The notes beneath the pieces are model-generated. The model was given only the letters and a program-made list of their open reading frames with translations. It ran no database searches and was not told where the DNA came from. Source: Eutreptiella sp. 'Long Island Sound 2002' (lineage: Eukaryota; Euglenozoa; Euglenophyceae; Eutreptiales; Eutreptiaceae). Taken from it: 64,000 nucleotides of DNA. The position numbers and the translations under genes were made by a program. This document shows positions 53,801 to 61,100 of this stretch, in pieces. The stretch covers positions 42,292,525 to 42,356,524 of the forward strand of contig OZ038390.1 in NCBI GenBank assembly GCA_964036045.1. Reading direction: 5' to 3'. How positions within the stretch are numbered: position 1 is the first letter of the stretch; every line of letters starts with the position of its first letter.

Positions 53801-55829
53801 AACCCATGGCACGCTGCAAAAGACATGTTTCACAGTCCCTAGGGCCTGCTATAGCCCGTTTGAAAAACGCCACATTACTATTTGTACCGAAAATGGCTTT
53901 TTTGGGGGGGCGGGCGGAGGTAGGTTTCATTTGTGACCTTAGGTAGCCACCTCCACCTGCCCCCAAGTTGTCCCAGGTAGCCACAACTACACGTCGCTAA
54001 ATAGCTACTTCTACCTGCCCTCCGTGTGGCCACTCCTAAGCAGTCACCTTGGCGTGTAAGGGAGGGCACGTGGAACAGAAAATGACTGCTTGGGGACCCA
54101 TGGAAGGGGCAGGTGGGAATGCATAGCTGGAGATCAGGGGCTGGGAATGGAGCGCACTGGGAATGCAATGCCGACAGTTGAGCTGAGTGGGTCCATTGCA
54201 AAATCAGATGGCTGATTGGTGCGTGAGATGGTCTGCTTTACTGCACTGCGACTTCACTGATATTTGCGCATGGTATCCAGCTGGTTGTTCAATTCATCCT
54301 GCTGCCATCTTCGACCAAACCCGCTGGGTTTGCTGTATAGCACAAGAAGACATTGTAAAGCAGACATTGGTTGGCATGTACAGACATCCTTGGGACTGTT
54401 CTGATTGCCAAAATGGGCCACTAGCGGACCCCAGTTCTCCAACATATCATCTTTAGCCTAGCTATGGTTTCAAACTGTGTTGGGTCAGATACATAGATCC
54501 CAATTGTAATTCGTGGGCTGGGATACCCATTCGAGACCCGTTGGTGGGCATATTTTGGTTGATTGGTGGTGTGGGGTCTGGCTGTGGGGAGGGTTGAGTT
54601 GTTGTGTTACGTTGTGCTGTGCTGCTGTGATGTGCTGATGTGCTGTGTTGCTGTGGTGTGCAGTTGTTCTGTGTCTCTGTGTTGTGGTGAGGTGCTGTGC
54701 GTGTGCTTCCATGCTGTGTTGTTGTATCATACTGCTGTGCAATGCTGCAGTGCTGTGCTGGCATGTTGTGGTGTTGAGGTGTGTTGTTGTGGTGTGCTCC
54801 TGTGGCTGCTGTTTTGTGCTGTTGTGCTGTGCCTTTGTGCTGCTATGCTGTATTGAGCTCCGACATGAGTTACGACAGAGTGGGTTGGTGAGGTGATTAT
54901 CCCTGATTGTAACTCTTGCAATCTCTCGATGGATTTGGGCACTCCACATACTGCACCCCAGCAACATGTGCATACGAGGACACTTGAGAATAGGTGACCA
55001 AAATCTAGGCCGATGGGACGATCGTGAATCCCCGTTTCGTCAGTTAGAAGACGTTGAAAATCCCTGAGTTTGCCCAATCTATGTACCCATCCTCCTGGAC
55101 ATTGCGCGATTCCCATCTCTGACTGGGACAGGACCCCGATAGACATCCGTCCATCCGCCAGGCTCTGCCTGAAAATTGGCGCTTCCATCTCTGCGTCTTC
55201 CCGTTGCTGTTCACATCCTCGCCTACTTTGCTCCGTGCCTGTCATCCTGTTGTCGCCGGTGTCTTACTTGATCCTTCTTTGCATGGCCTTCTTGTCCCCT
55301 GCTGCCGCTTGTACTGGTTTGCACGAATTCCCATGTTCCCCAACACACTGTCCCACCCCCAAAATTCGGTCAAAATCCATTTGGGACAGTGTCCCATTGC
55401 CTACGGCCTCAATTCTGGCATCCCTGATCTCAAATCAGGAAATGAATTGGGAAAATGCAGATCCCTGATCTCAAATCAGGAAATGAATTGGGAAAATGCA
55501 GCCATTGTTTCATCCAAAGATGCCGAGCAAAATGGCAGCAGAACTCACGGTGACCTCGTGAGAGGGCCCAGCACCTGTTTTGCAATTTCTATCCGGACTT
55601 CATTCCAATGCACGGCCCTATCATCATGATTGTTGCTCTTGAACCACTCGTCAAACCGAAACACTCTGGCGAGCGCCTCAGGGGCCAGACGGACTTCCAC
55701 TTTGCACAAATCCTTATCCTGGGCATCGAGGTATGACAAGATCTCAGGGCTCTGTCGGACCTCAGATACGAGGCACTCAAATTCGTTCGTGCCTTTCATG
55801 AATTCACAGCGCCGTCCCTGCGATGTGAG
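28736..55829 (-). CDS. SPT6: Transcription elongation factor SPT6, 11 exons, N-terminus not found
   Basis: SPT6 is a histone chaperone and RNA polymerase II elongation factor; its tandem SH2 domain binds the phosphorylated Rpb1 linker. The inferred join is complement(28736..28974, 29746..30018, 34127..34308, 35600..35833, 37037..37278, 38915..39050, 47618..48009, 50667..50909, 51137..51431, 53470..53651, 55575..55829). It gives 890 codons plus TAA, with every intron phase consistent. In order: a helical segment before YqgF (residues ~1-145), a YqgF-like fold (~146-325), helix-hairpin-helix with FVCGLGPRKAEELL (~326-456), the death-like region (~457-560), S1 with LDNGLTGRL (~550-660) and tandem SH2 (~660-890). 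The phosphate-binding motif VIRPSS is kept. Missing are the acidic N-terminus and helix-turn-helix part (expected above 55.8 kb) and the long C-terminal tail of animal SPT6, since the stop follows the second SH2. About 90% of the span is intron. The same sequence order as yeast and human SPT6 makes identification secure. Confidence 0.93.
28975..29745 (-). other. SPT6 last intron
   Basis: 771 bp, GTGCTC...TTTGCAG. No inserted element seen. Confidence 0.7.
29746..30018 (-). CDS. SPT6: SPT6 exon, SH2 linker region
   Basis: The acceptor is CTTTCACAG|ACC and the donor is CCAG|GTGCTC (phase 1). It encodes HKKPVCYHFDLTEC, VFNDLDQVIAMYVNRFQELG and EKLEALFNLEGNKIHYRIVP, matching EFEDLDEIVARYVQPM and the following helix. 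Confidence 0.92.
30846..30965. repeat. Dispersed G-run repeat
   Basis: The core CCGACCCCTCGG, then TTTGGACGCCA and GTCGGCTGGAGGC followed by a G14 run, closely resembles 57190-57265 and more distantly 9130-9180. Confidence 0.7.
31032..33690. repeat. Diverged direct-repeat family (CCTAGCGGCCACTACATGGG)
   Basis: The words GGGCCTAGCGGCCAC, TGGGTCCCCATGGGTGCT and CACCCAAACCCATCCTAGAG recur at about 31035, 31226, 31930, 32847 and 33170 with many substitutions. Longer units, about 31930-32790 and 33160-33690, also share CCCCAAAAAGGG and TTGATCTAACAACC near their ends. Confidence 0.8.
34127..34308 (-). CDS. SPT6: SPT6 exon, first SH2 domain with phosphate-binding Arg
   Basis: The acceptor is CGCTGCAG|GTATC and the donor is CCAA|GTATGC (phase 1). 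It encodes YHRGKKISHPFWKNVTLQE and VIRPSSLNADGVTVTF. The Arg of VIRPSS is the conserved phosphate-contacting residue of the SPT6 N-terminal SH2. Confidence 0.92.
34309..37036 (-). other. SPT6 introns around the S1 exon
   Basis: Two introns, 34309-35599 (GTCTGC...GCTGCAG) and 35834-37036 (GTGTGC...CCTCAG), 1.3 and 1.2 kb. The second has a G13 run near 36031-36044 and CATGGCTGTGG words near 36.85-36.95 kb. No other gene seen. Confidence 0.65.
35600..35833 (-). CDS. SPT6: SPT6 exon, S1 RNA-binding domain
   Basis: The acceptor is CCTGCCTCAG|GTCC and the donor is most likely GACAG|GTCTGC. It encodes LRLGDPVLCVVRDVYKDRLM and VTLDLKKPEELMERL, matching VKVGMTVHCRIM and LTCRTSDL. A linker rich in Ser, Thr and Asn follows. 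An alternative donor, GGG|GTACAG-like, 24 nt downstream keeps the same phase. Confidence 0.87.
37037..37278 (-). CDS. SPT6: SPT6 exon, death-like domain to S1 start
   Basis: The acceptor is TATGTTGCAG|GAC and the donor is GACAA|GTGTGC. It encodes TMEDIRKELLAPFEDPRELY, LFCAMTGETDKTL and VRLDNGLTGRLMDK; the last is the LDNGVTGFIP segment entering the S1 fold. Confidence 0.92.
37279..38914 (-). other. SPT6 1.6-kb intron
   Basis: GTGTGC...GTTGCAG. It includes a short 7-bp tandem repeat near 38.45 kb and one GGGCTCAATTGACC word at 38104, which resembles the arm ends of the inverted repeat at 11.4 kb. Confidence 0.65.
38428..38476. repeat. 7-bp tandem repeat (GTGTGCA)n
   Basis: About five copies of CAGTGTG with edge variants. 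Confidence 0.9.
38915..39050 (-). CDS. SPT6: SPT6 exon, start of the death-like domain
   Basis: The acceptor is CAATCTAG|GGATC and the donor is CCG|GTGTGC. It encodes DLDGNITEEERNEVVLSI and EPEKYRQSLDELDLEMYAKY, matching [20 protein letters not shown]. It is separated from the previous exon by an 8.6-kb intron. Confidence 0.9.
39900..39960. repeat. T-run / GCGGTAA repeat, short copy
   Basis: Two units of T7-T8 followed by GCGGTAA(A/G)T, about 27 bp apart, of the same type as 42.76-43.02 kb. Confidence 0.8.
40014..40744. mobile_element. 731-bp non-autonomous element with GGGAACGC terminal inverted repeats
   Basis: The left end is GGGAACGCTTCCTGCG, continuing with GGGCGCGCCGCAGGG. The right end reads CGCCGCAGGGAAAGCGTTCCC as its inverse. 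Both ends are GC-rich with GCGCCGCAGG motifs. The element is flanked on both sides by TAT (40011-40013 and 40745-40747), a possible 3-bp target duplication. Inside, 40225-40520 carries three copies of the ACAAAATCAGAATTGGCTAC repeat family. There is no transposase, so a DNA-transposon MITE is the best guess; the superfamily is undetermined. Confidence 0.65.
40225..40520. repeat. ~100-bp repeats of the ACAAAATCAGAA family
   Basis: Three units with GACAAAATCAGAATTGGCTA, CTTCTCGGGGGCC and GGGCGGAATGGCT, related to the 104-bp array at 17.2-18.5 kb. Confidence 0.88.
40881..41516. repeat. 636-bp foldback (long inverted repeat)
   Basis: The left arm 40881-41163 and right arm 41211-41516 are reverse complements at high identity around a 47-bp spacer. 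Shared blocks include GGGTAACCCCATACCCTATT, GGTAGGAATCTGCAAAAC and GATGGGTCCACAATGTCGAA, read left to right and inverted in the right arm. The right arm has an extra 26-bp direct duplication (TAGAGGTTCGACATTGTGGA). A transcript would form a long hairpin. Confidence 0.92.
41517..42660. other. Intron stretch without recognised features
   Basis: GC-rich sequence with C-runs near 41720 and 41770. Overlapping open frames occur on both strands at 41.8-42.5 kb, none with a known domain. Confidence 0.45.
42680..42745. repeat. Partial ACAAAATAAGAA family copy
   Basis: GGGGACAAAATAAGAATGGG, then GTGGGCCCAGTGGCTACATG, resembles the unit at 10.75-10.81 kb. As there, it immediately precedes a T-run array. 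Confidence 0.7.
42761..43024. repeat. T-run / GCGGTAA array, both orientations
   Basis: Units of T7-T10, GCGGTAAAC, (G)TGTACAAAAAA and TCGTCAAGTCGTGTAA repeat every ~55-60 bp. The 3' part is inverted (TTACCGCCAAAA, CATTTACTGCAAAA), so the end of the array can fold back. Confidence 0.88.
43176..43210. repeat. (TCTGG)7 pentanucleotide repeat
   Basis: Seven perfect tandem TCTGG units. Confidence 0.97.
43220..43490. repeat. Dispersed G-run element, shared with 63.8-64.0 kb
   Basis: GGTGGGGCGATTTGGGGTGG, a G-run, GGGCACAGGCT, TTACCTCCCCTTG, TCTAACCATACCATCAC and GCAGCCAGCTAG occur in the same order at 63823-63995. The tail GCCATGTTGATTGGGCTGCA matches 9436-9458. Confidence 0.88.
43560..43614. 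repeat. Interstitial telomere-like TTAGGG/CTAGGG tract
   Basis: Degenerate GCTAGGG, GTTAGGG and GGGCTAGGG units lead directly into the first 1.13-kb repeat copy. A shorter tract precedes the third copy (45861-45880). Confidence 0.75.
43615..44750. repeat. 1.13-kb tandem repeat, copy 1
   Basis: Starts GGGTCACCGAGCTGGTGGAA and ends AATATTCAGTCTTGATTA. Contains a (GCAA)n tract near 43695 and blocks such as TTTGGACCGTTTTGAGCTTG. Nearly identical to copy 2. Confidence 0.97.
44751..45876. repeat. 1.13-kb tandem repeat, copy 2
   Basis: Same unit as copy 1 with very few substitutions, a longer (GCAA)n tract and a deletion of about 34 bp near 45015 that removes the GCGGACCTCAGTTTC segment. Confidence 0.97.
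45877..47012. repeat. 1.13-kb tandem repeat, copy 3
   Basis: Same unit, more diverged. The (GCAA)n tract is replaced by AGCAGCAGCA-type repeats near 45955-45980. Confidence 0.96.
47013..47115. repeat. Degenerate telomere-like G-rich tract
   Basis: GGTTTGGGGG, GTAGGGTTAGGAG and GAGGGTTGGGG units follow directly after the third 1.13-kb copy. Confidence 0.6.
47210..47300. repeat. Dispersed G-run element fragment
   Basis: GGCCCGGAGGGCAGGG, a G12 run, then CAGAACCGAGGAGACGCC and a C-run. It shares its core, inverted, with 57190-57220 (CCTCGGTTCTGGACGCC). Confidence 0.55.
47618..48009 (-). CDS. SPT6: SPT6 exon, helix-hairpin-helix domain
   Basis: The acceptor is TTATTTAG|GATC and the donor is GCAAG|GTGCCT (phase 2). 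It contains VGVSINQVIPH, the signature LLQFVCGLGPRKAEELLRAL, VESRAALRKLM, KVFENCCAFLRI and STRIHPSSYD. This is the most conserved stretch of the protein and settles the family. Confidence 0.96.
49285..49395. repeat. G/C block, copy A of a pair
   Basis: A C14 run, CAGGGCGTTGCTTGAGCGGA, then GGGTCCAGGGGAGG and GGTGGTCCAGGGG, then a C-run and CTGCCAGAATGAA. Repeated at 50023-50137. Confidence 0.85.
50023..50137. repeat. G/C block, copy B of a pair
   Basis: GGGTCCAGGGGAGGGAGGGA, GGTGGTCC, a C-run and CTGCCGGAATGAA as in copy A, then an inverted CAACGCCCTG plus a C-run. Confidence 0.85.
50667..50909 (-). CDS. SPT6: SPT6 exon, YqgF-like domain part 2
   Basis: Phase 0 on both sides; the acceptor is TGTCGCTCAG|GATC and the donor is CAG|GTGTGG. 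It encodes EDVARIFAKSKRG, RRAVSCGRRLRDPLPE and EQDILSLKLHEMQ, matching the AVSLARRIQDPL and DILCLKFHPLQ motifs. A second possible acceptor 18 nt further in (TCGCAG|GCC) would also keep phase. Confidence 0.92.
50910..51136 (-). other. SPT6 shortest intron
   Basis: 227 bp, GTGTGT...GCTCAG. No inserted element. Confidence 0.8.
51137..51431 (-). CDS. SPT6: SPT6 exon, YqgF-like domain part 1
   Basis: The acceptor is CTGTCTAG|GTCCCAG (completing a phase-2 codon) and the donor is AAG|GTGTGT. It encodes TYRVLSVIFEAANQ, VVDFLTWAP and FICEHKPLVIALGAGN, corresponding to RVLGIAF..., VTDFLRLP and the VVTVAGEN strand of the family. Confidence 0.92.
51432..53469 (-). other. SPT6 2.0-kb intron
   Basis: GTCATT...GTCTAG. 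A G15 run lies at 52006-52021. Nothing else recognised. Confidence 0.65.
53470..53651 (-). CDS. SPT6: SPT6 exon, helical segment leading into YqgF
   Basis: The acceptor is CTTCCACAG|GTG and the donor is TGGAG|GTCATT (phase 2). It encodes VKVEMEKRMKVTIIELLKEE and IAPPYTATEQ, matching the KLLAEAKEYV...VAPY segment of SPT6. Confidence 0.88.
54590..54870. repeat. Degenerate CTGTG/TGTTG-rich simple repeat
   Basis: Irregular repetition of GTGCTGTG, GTTGCTGTG and TGATGTGCTG over about 280 bp. It keeps frames open on both strands and explains the Cys/Val-rich and Gln/Thr/His-rich open frames there. Confidence 0.85.
55420..55501. repeat. 41-bp tandem duplication with internal hairpin
   Basis: Two identical units, 55420-55460 and 55461-55501. 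Each contains CCTGAT, a CTCAA loop and ATCAGG. Confidence 0.95.
55575..55829 (-). CDS. SPT6: SPT6 exon, core segment before YqgF
   Basis: 85 codons starting LTSQGRRCEF and ending WNEVRIEIAKQ. The acceptor is CTCTTTGCAG|CTC. The donor is chosen as CAG|GTGCTG because the next exon starts in phase 0; a more canonical GTGAGT 20 bp further in would break the frame. The WNE.R motif matches the EWNRQR segment of SPT6. Confidence 0.82.
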
Positions 55830-57180
55830 CTGCAAAGAGATAGAGGGTTGTTCACATGGGCATGTGCATGCGCGTGTGCGAAGAAAATGCACCCAACCCT
55901 GACTTAATATTGCACCAAAGACCGTGCTGAACTTGGCGAAGCCGAGAGGCCCGCAAGGAGAAGAATGGGTCCCGCGTTTGTCTGTCAATTGGCAACAACC
56001 ACGAATAATCAGAAATACCAATTTTGTCCACGGCACCTCGTCACGCATGGTTCACACATTTACAGGATGCCTGTTGAATGGCATACGGCATAATTCTGTC
56101 GGTGAAGAAATAAATGCACAAAAGGAAACAAAAAGTATTCGAAATTGTGTTGTACCGGGGGGACTGGGATGGTGCGCGCGAAAATTGGAAAAGCTAGTGC
56201 GGGGAAATTTGGGGACACTTACTTACAAATCCTAGCACTGAAACGTGTCCACAGACCGCAGACTTTCTGTGACAAGAAAACCCCATTCCCGTGAAGGTCC
56301 GTTTGTTTGGCTCATTCCCCCAGCGCCCAACCTGCCACCACACATTTTGGCTGGTTTGCCTTTATGTATTCAGGGTTGACACACCTTCGCCACAGGACTA
56401 GAAATATAACCCATGGTTCCCAACAGGATTGCCGCAGAGTTGGCATTATACTATCCCTGTTCCTCCCATCATCCCACCCTGATCAATCAAAACAGGAAGT
56501 CCCCTCAATATAAAGTTGAATGGCTGAGTTGAGTGAAACCTCTCCACCTAGAGGCAAATTGGAGTCGGCCCTCACACAGGGGTTGCTTTATGTTGGCGCT
56601 TCTAGTCTAGCATATCGCCTGCTGCATGAAGTATCTTCACAGGGTTCCCTTCCGCAAATCACAGCGGGTGGTCACAGATTGCTTTTTGATTTGGAACTTC
56701 TCCCACAGGGAATGGTGGCCAGGTCGCGGTGGGGTGGCTGTGGCTGTACTGCTGGGGCATCAGGAAATGAAATAAGACGTGGGATCAGAGTCACGGCTGG
56801 AGTCAGAGCGGGATATGATGATTTTCTACACCAGCGCCATCTGTCTTGCACAATGCAATCGCGTTTCTTCACAACTCACCCTCCCCTTGCGCAAGCACGG
56901 GAAAACAATGGTCAGACAGGGATCCTGTCCTTGGACAAAATCCTGCTTCTGCGCAACTCACAGGCAGCTCTTGGGGGCTTTGGGCTTCATGACAGCAAAA
57001 TTGGCTTAAAGTCACATCAAAACAACTAGAAGCGGAAACAGCTCTTCACAGACATGGGCCAGCCTCTTCTTCCCACTACAACCGGCTCGCAAACATGCTG
57101 TCTTATACTATTGACCACCAAACTTGCGGTCAGAAAAAAAAGGTCAGTGGCGGTCACCTTGACTTCATTCCCCCACAGGG
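55830..57180. other. Region upstream of the most 5' SPT6 exon found
   Basis: Must contain an intron and probably earlier SPT6 exons. Only one weak candidate was seen (ending at 57095, see findings). Plus-strand open frames at 56.5-57.0 kb have no known domain. Confidence 0.4.
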
Positions 57181-57345
57181 GGGGGGGGGGGCGACCCCTC
57201 GGTTCTGGACGCCAACTATCCCCCCCAACTAACTGTTGGCCGGAGGCCGCTTTGGGGGGGGGGGGGGGCATTGGAGGGGGAGTTCAGGGAGGGGCGAATG
57301 GGGGGGGGGGTTAGGAGGGGCCGGGGGGGGGGGGGGGGCTCCGGG
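57181..57345. repeat. Dispersed G-run repeat
   Basis: A G12 run, CGACCCCTCGGTTCTGGACG, CTGTTGGCCGGAGGCCGC and further long G-runs. Same family as 30846-30965. Confidence 0.7.
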
Positions 57346-57645
57346 ATTTGATTTGATTTGACTTGAGGGCCGATCTTGAGGCTTAAGGCCGCCTAGGGGG
57401 CGCACGATGGCGTCCCGACGACTCTGCATATCGGCCGGCCATGCGTGTGAACCACACCCCGTCCGCCCACGCAGGCCAAGGGGGGGGGGGGCAGGCCAAA
57501 CGCCGTGCCATGGGCAGGGGGGGGGGGGCTGGGCGCGCCTGTAGGGGAGGGGGGGGGGGGCAGCCCCCGCCTGCCCCGTCGTGGGGGACTCCTCGCGGCT
57601 ACCCGCGGGGGGGCCCATGCACGTCAGCCGAGGGTGAAGGGTATG

Positions 57646-58114
57646 GCCTCCACCCTTGTGCATTCAGCATAGGGGGAGGGACGTGCTCCATCCATGTGCA
57701 TGCAAGCACACGGTGGAAGGATTGGGCCTCCACCCCTGTGCACGCCACGACAGGGTGGAGGGTACGGTGGGTGTTGCGCCACTACAGCCAACCCCCGCCC
57801 CGTTACCAATCGAGGGGCAACGGGAGTGCTGCAAAAGCTGCACCCGGGCCGCAGCGCACGTTCCGCTGATGGTGCACCCGATGTATGGTTGCAGCTCTGT
57901 CTCTGCTGCTGCATTGCCGCCAACCCCCTCCCCGTTACCACCGAGGGGCTATGGGGGTGCCGCTACAGCCGCACTCAAGCTACAGTGCACGCACGAAAGC
58001 AGTTCTGGCACTGCATGGGCACCCCAAGCAAGCCCACTCCTCTACCAATCGAGGGGCCACGGAAGTGCTGCAGGAGCCGCACTCTGGCGGCTGCCCACGT
58101 ACTGCGGACAGGTT
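57646..58114. repeat. Diverged edge of the 42-bp array plus a ~120-bp triplicate
   Basis: 57646-57765 holds about three diverged 42-bp-like units (CTTGTGCATTCAGC, CATGTGCATGCAAGC, CTGTGCACGCCACG). Then a different unit of about 115-125 bp appears three times (about 57780, 57905, 58020). It carries CC(C)CGTTACCAATCGAGGGG-like and GTGCTGCA/GTGCCGCTA segments. Confidence 0.8.
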
Positions 58115-61100
58115 CCCCTCCCCTGTGCACCTTAGCACAGGGCGGAGGGACAGGTTCCCCTCCCCTGTGCTCCTTAACACAGGACGGAGGGACAGGTTCT
58201 TCTCCCCTCTGCACCACAGCACAAGGCGGAGGAACAGGTTCACCTCCCCTGTGCACAACAGCACAGGGCGGAGGGACAAGTTCCCCTCCCCTGTGCACCT
58301 TAGCACAGGGCGGAGGGACAGGGTCCCCTGCCCTGTGCACCACAGCACAAGGCAGAGGGACAGGTTCCCCTCCCCTGCGCACCTTAGCAAAGGTCGGAGT
58401 GACAGGTTCCCCTCCCCTGCGCACCACAGCACAGGGCAGAGGGACAGGCTCTCCTCCCATGTGCACCTTAGCACAGGGCGAATGGACAGGATCCCGACCC
58501 ATGTGCACATAGCACATTGTGCAAGGACAGGTTCCCCAACCCTGTGCACCATGGCACAGGGCGGAGAGACAAGTTCTCCTCCCCTGTGCACCACAACACA
58601 GGGTGGAGGGACAGGTTCTCCTCCCCTGTGCACCACAGCACAGGGCGGACGGCCAAGTTCCCTTCCGCTGTGCACCACAGCACAGGACGGAGGGACGGGT
58701 TCCCTTCTGCTGTGCACCACAGCACAAGGCGGAGAGACGGGTTGCCCTCCCCTGTGCACCATAGCGCAGGAAAGAGGGAAGGGTTCCCCTCCCCTGTGCA
58801 CTGTGGCACAGGGCGGAGGGACAGGTTCTCCTCCCGTGTGTACCTCAGCACAGGGCGGAGAGACAGGATCCCCACCCCTGTGCGCCTTAGCAGAGGACGG
58901 AGAGACACGTTCTCCTCCCCGCTACACCACAGCACAGGGCGTGGGGATAGGTTCCCCTCCCTTGTGCACCACAGCACAAGGAGGAGGGATAGGTTCCCAA
59001 CCCCTGTGTAGCACAGCACAGGGCAGAAGGACAGGTTACCCTCCCCTGTGCACCTTAGCAGAGGATGGAGGGACAGGTTCCCCTCCCCTGTGCTCCGTAA
59101 CACATGGCGGAGGGACATGTTTCCCTCCCCTGTGCACCACAGCACAGGGCAGAGGGACAGCTTCCCCACCCCTGTGCACCTTAGCACAGGGCGGAGGGAC
59201 ACGGTCCCCTACCCTGTGCACCACAGCACAAGGCAGAGGGACAGGTTCCCCTCCCCTGCGCACCTTAGCAAAGGTCGGAGCGACAGGTTCTCCTTCCTTG
59301 CGGACCACAGCACAGGGCAGAGGGACAGGCTCTCCTCCCATGTGCACCTTAGCACAGGGCGAATGGACAGGATCCCGACCCATGTGCACATAGCACAAGG
59401 CGGAAGGAGAGGTTCCCCGACCCTGTGCACCATGGCACAGGGCGGAGGACAGGTTCCCCTCCCCTCTGCACCACAACACAGGGCGGAGGGACAAGTTCCC
59501 CTCACCTGTGCACCATAGCACTGGGCGGAGGGACAGATTCCCCTCCCCTGTGCACCATAGCACAAGGCGGAGGGACAAGTTCCCCTCCCTTGTGCACCTT
59601 AGCACAGGAGGGAGGGACAAGTTCCCCTCCCCTATGCACCACAGCACAGGGCGGAGGGACACTTTCTCCTCCCTTGCGCACCACAGCACAGGACGGAGGG
59701 ACACGGTCCCCTGCACTCTGCACCACAGCACAGGGTGGAGGGACACGTTTCCCTCTCGTGTGCACCTTTGCACACGACGGAGGGAGAGGTTCTTCTCCCC
59801 TGTGCACCACAGCACAGGGCGGAGGGACAGGGTCCCCTCCCCTGTGCACCACACCACAAGGCGGAGGGACAATTTCATCTCCCTTGCGCACCAGAGCACA
59901 GGACGGAGGGACACGGTCCCCTGCACTCCGCACCACGCCACAAGGTGGAGGGACAGGCTCTCCTCCCCTGTGCACCACAGCACAAGGCGGAGGGACAGGG
60001 TCCCCTCCCCGGTGCACCACAACAAAGGGCGGAGGGACAGGGTCCCCTCCCCTGTGCACCACAGCACAGGGCGGAGGGACAGGGTCCCGTACACTCCGCA
60101 CCACGGCACAGGGTGGAGGGACAGGCTCTCCTCCCCTGTGCACCACAGCACAAGGCGGAGGGACAGGGTCCCTTCTCCGGTGCACCACAGCAGAGGGCGG
60201 AAAGACACGGTCCCCTCCCCTGTGCACCACAGCACAGGGCACAGGGACAGGTTGCCCTCCCCCGTGCACCACAGCAAAGGGCACAGGGACAGATTCCCCG
60301 CCGCTGTACACCACAGCACAGGATGGAGGGACACCTTCCCCTGCCCCGTGCACCGCAGCGCAGGGCGGAGGGACAGGCTCTCCTCCCCTGTGCACCACAG
60401 CACAGGGCGGAGGGACAGGGTCCCCTCCCCTGTGCACCACACCACAAGGCGGAGGGACAATTTCGTCTCCCTTGCGCACCAGAGCACAGGACGGAGGGAC
60501 ACGGTCCCCTGCACTCCGCACCACGCCACAAGGTGGAGGGACAGGCTCTCCTCCCCTGTGCACCACAGCCCAGGGCGGAGGGACAGGTTCCCCTCCCCAA
60601 TGCAACACAGCAAAGCATGAAGGACACCGTCCCTTGCATGGTGCGCCATAACACAGAGTGGAGGGACTGGTTCTCCACCCCTGTGCACCACAGCACAGCG
60701 CGGAGGGACTGAGTCCCCTCCCTGTGCACCGTAGCACAGGGCGGAGGACAAGTTCCCCTCCCCTATGCACCACATCAGGAAGCGGAGGGACTGGTTCTCC
60801 ACCCCTGTGCACCATAGCACAGGGCGGAGGGACAGGTTCCCCTCTCCTGTGTACCACAGCATAGGCCGGAGGGACATGCTCTCCTCCCCTGTGTACCACA
60901 GCACAGGGCGGAGGGACAAGTTCCCCTGCCCTATGCACCACAGCACAGGACGGAGGGACAAGTTCCCCTCCCCTGTGCGGCACAGCACAGGGCAGAGGGA
61001 CATATTTCTCTCCCTTGCGCACCACAGCACAGGACGGAGGGACAGGGTCCCCTGCACTCCGCACCACGGCAATGGGTGGAGGGACAGGCTCTCCTCCCCT

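Larger units (their letters stand above)
53652..55574 (-). other. SPT6 1.9-kb intron
   Basis: GTGCTG...TCCACAG. Contains a CTGTG-rich simple repeat and a 41-bp duplication (next entries). Confidence 0.65.

Noticed and set aside
54563-54896. Cys/Val-rich plus-strand frames as small secreted proteins
   Set aside because: They arise from the degenerate CTGTG repeat, and the opposite strand is equally open.
55545-55574. GTGAGT as donor of the 55.6-kb SPT6 exon
   Set aside because: It is closer to consensus, but using it leaves a phase-2 end that brings a stop when joined to the next exon. CAG|GTGCTG fits both the frame and the homology.
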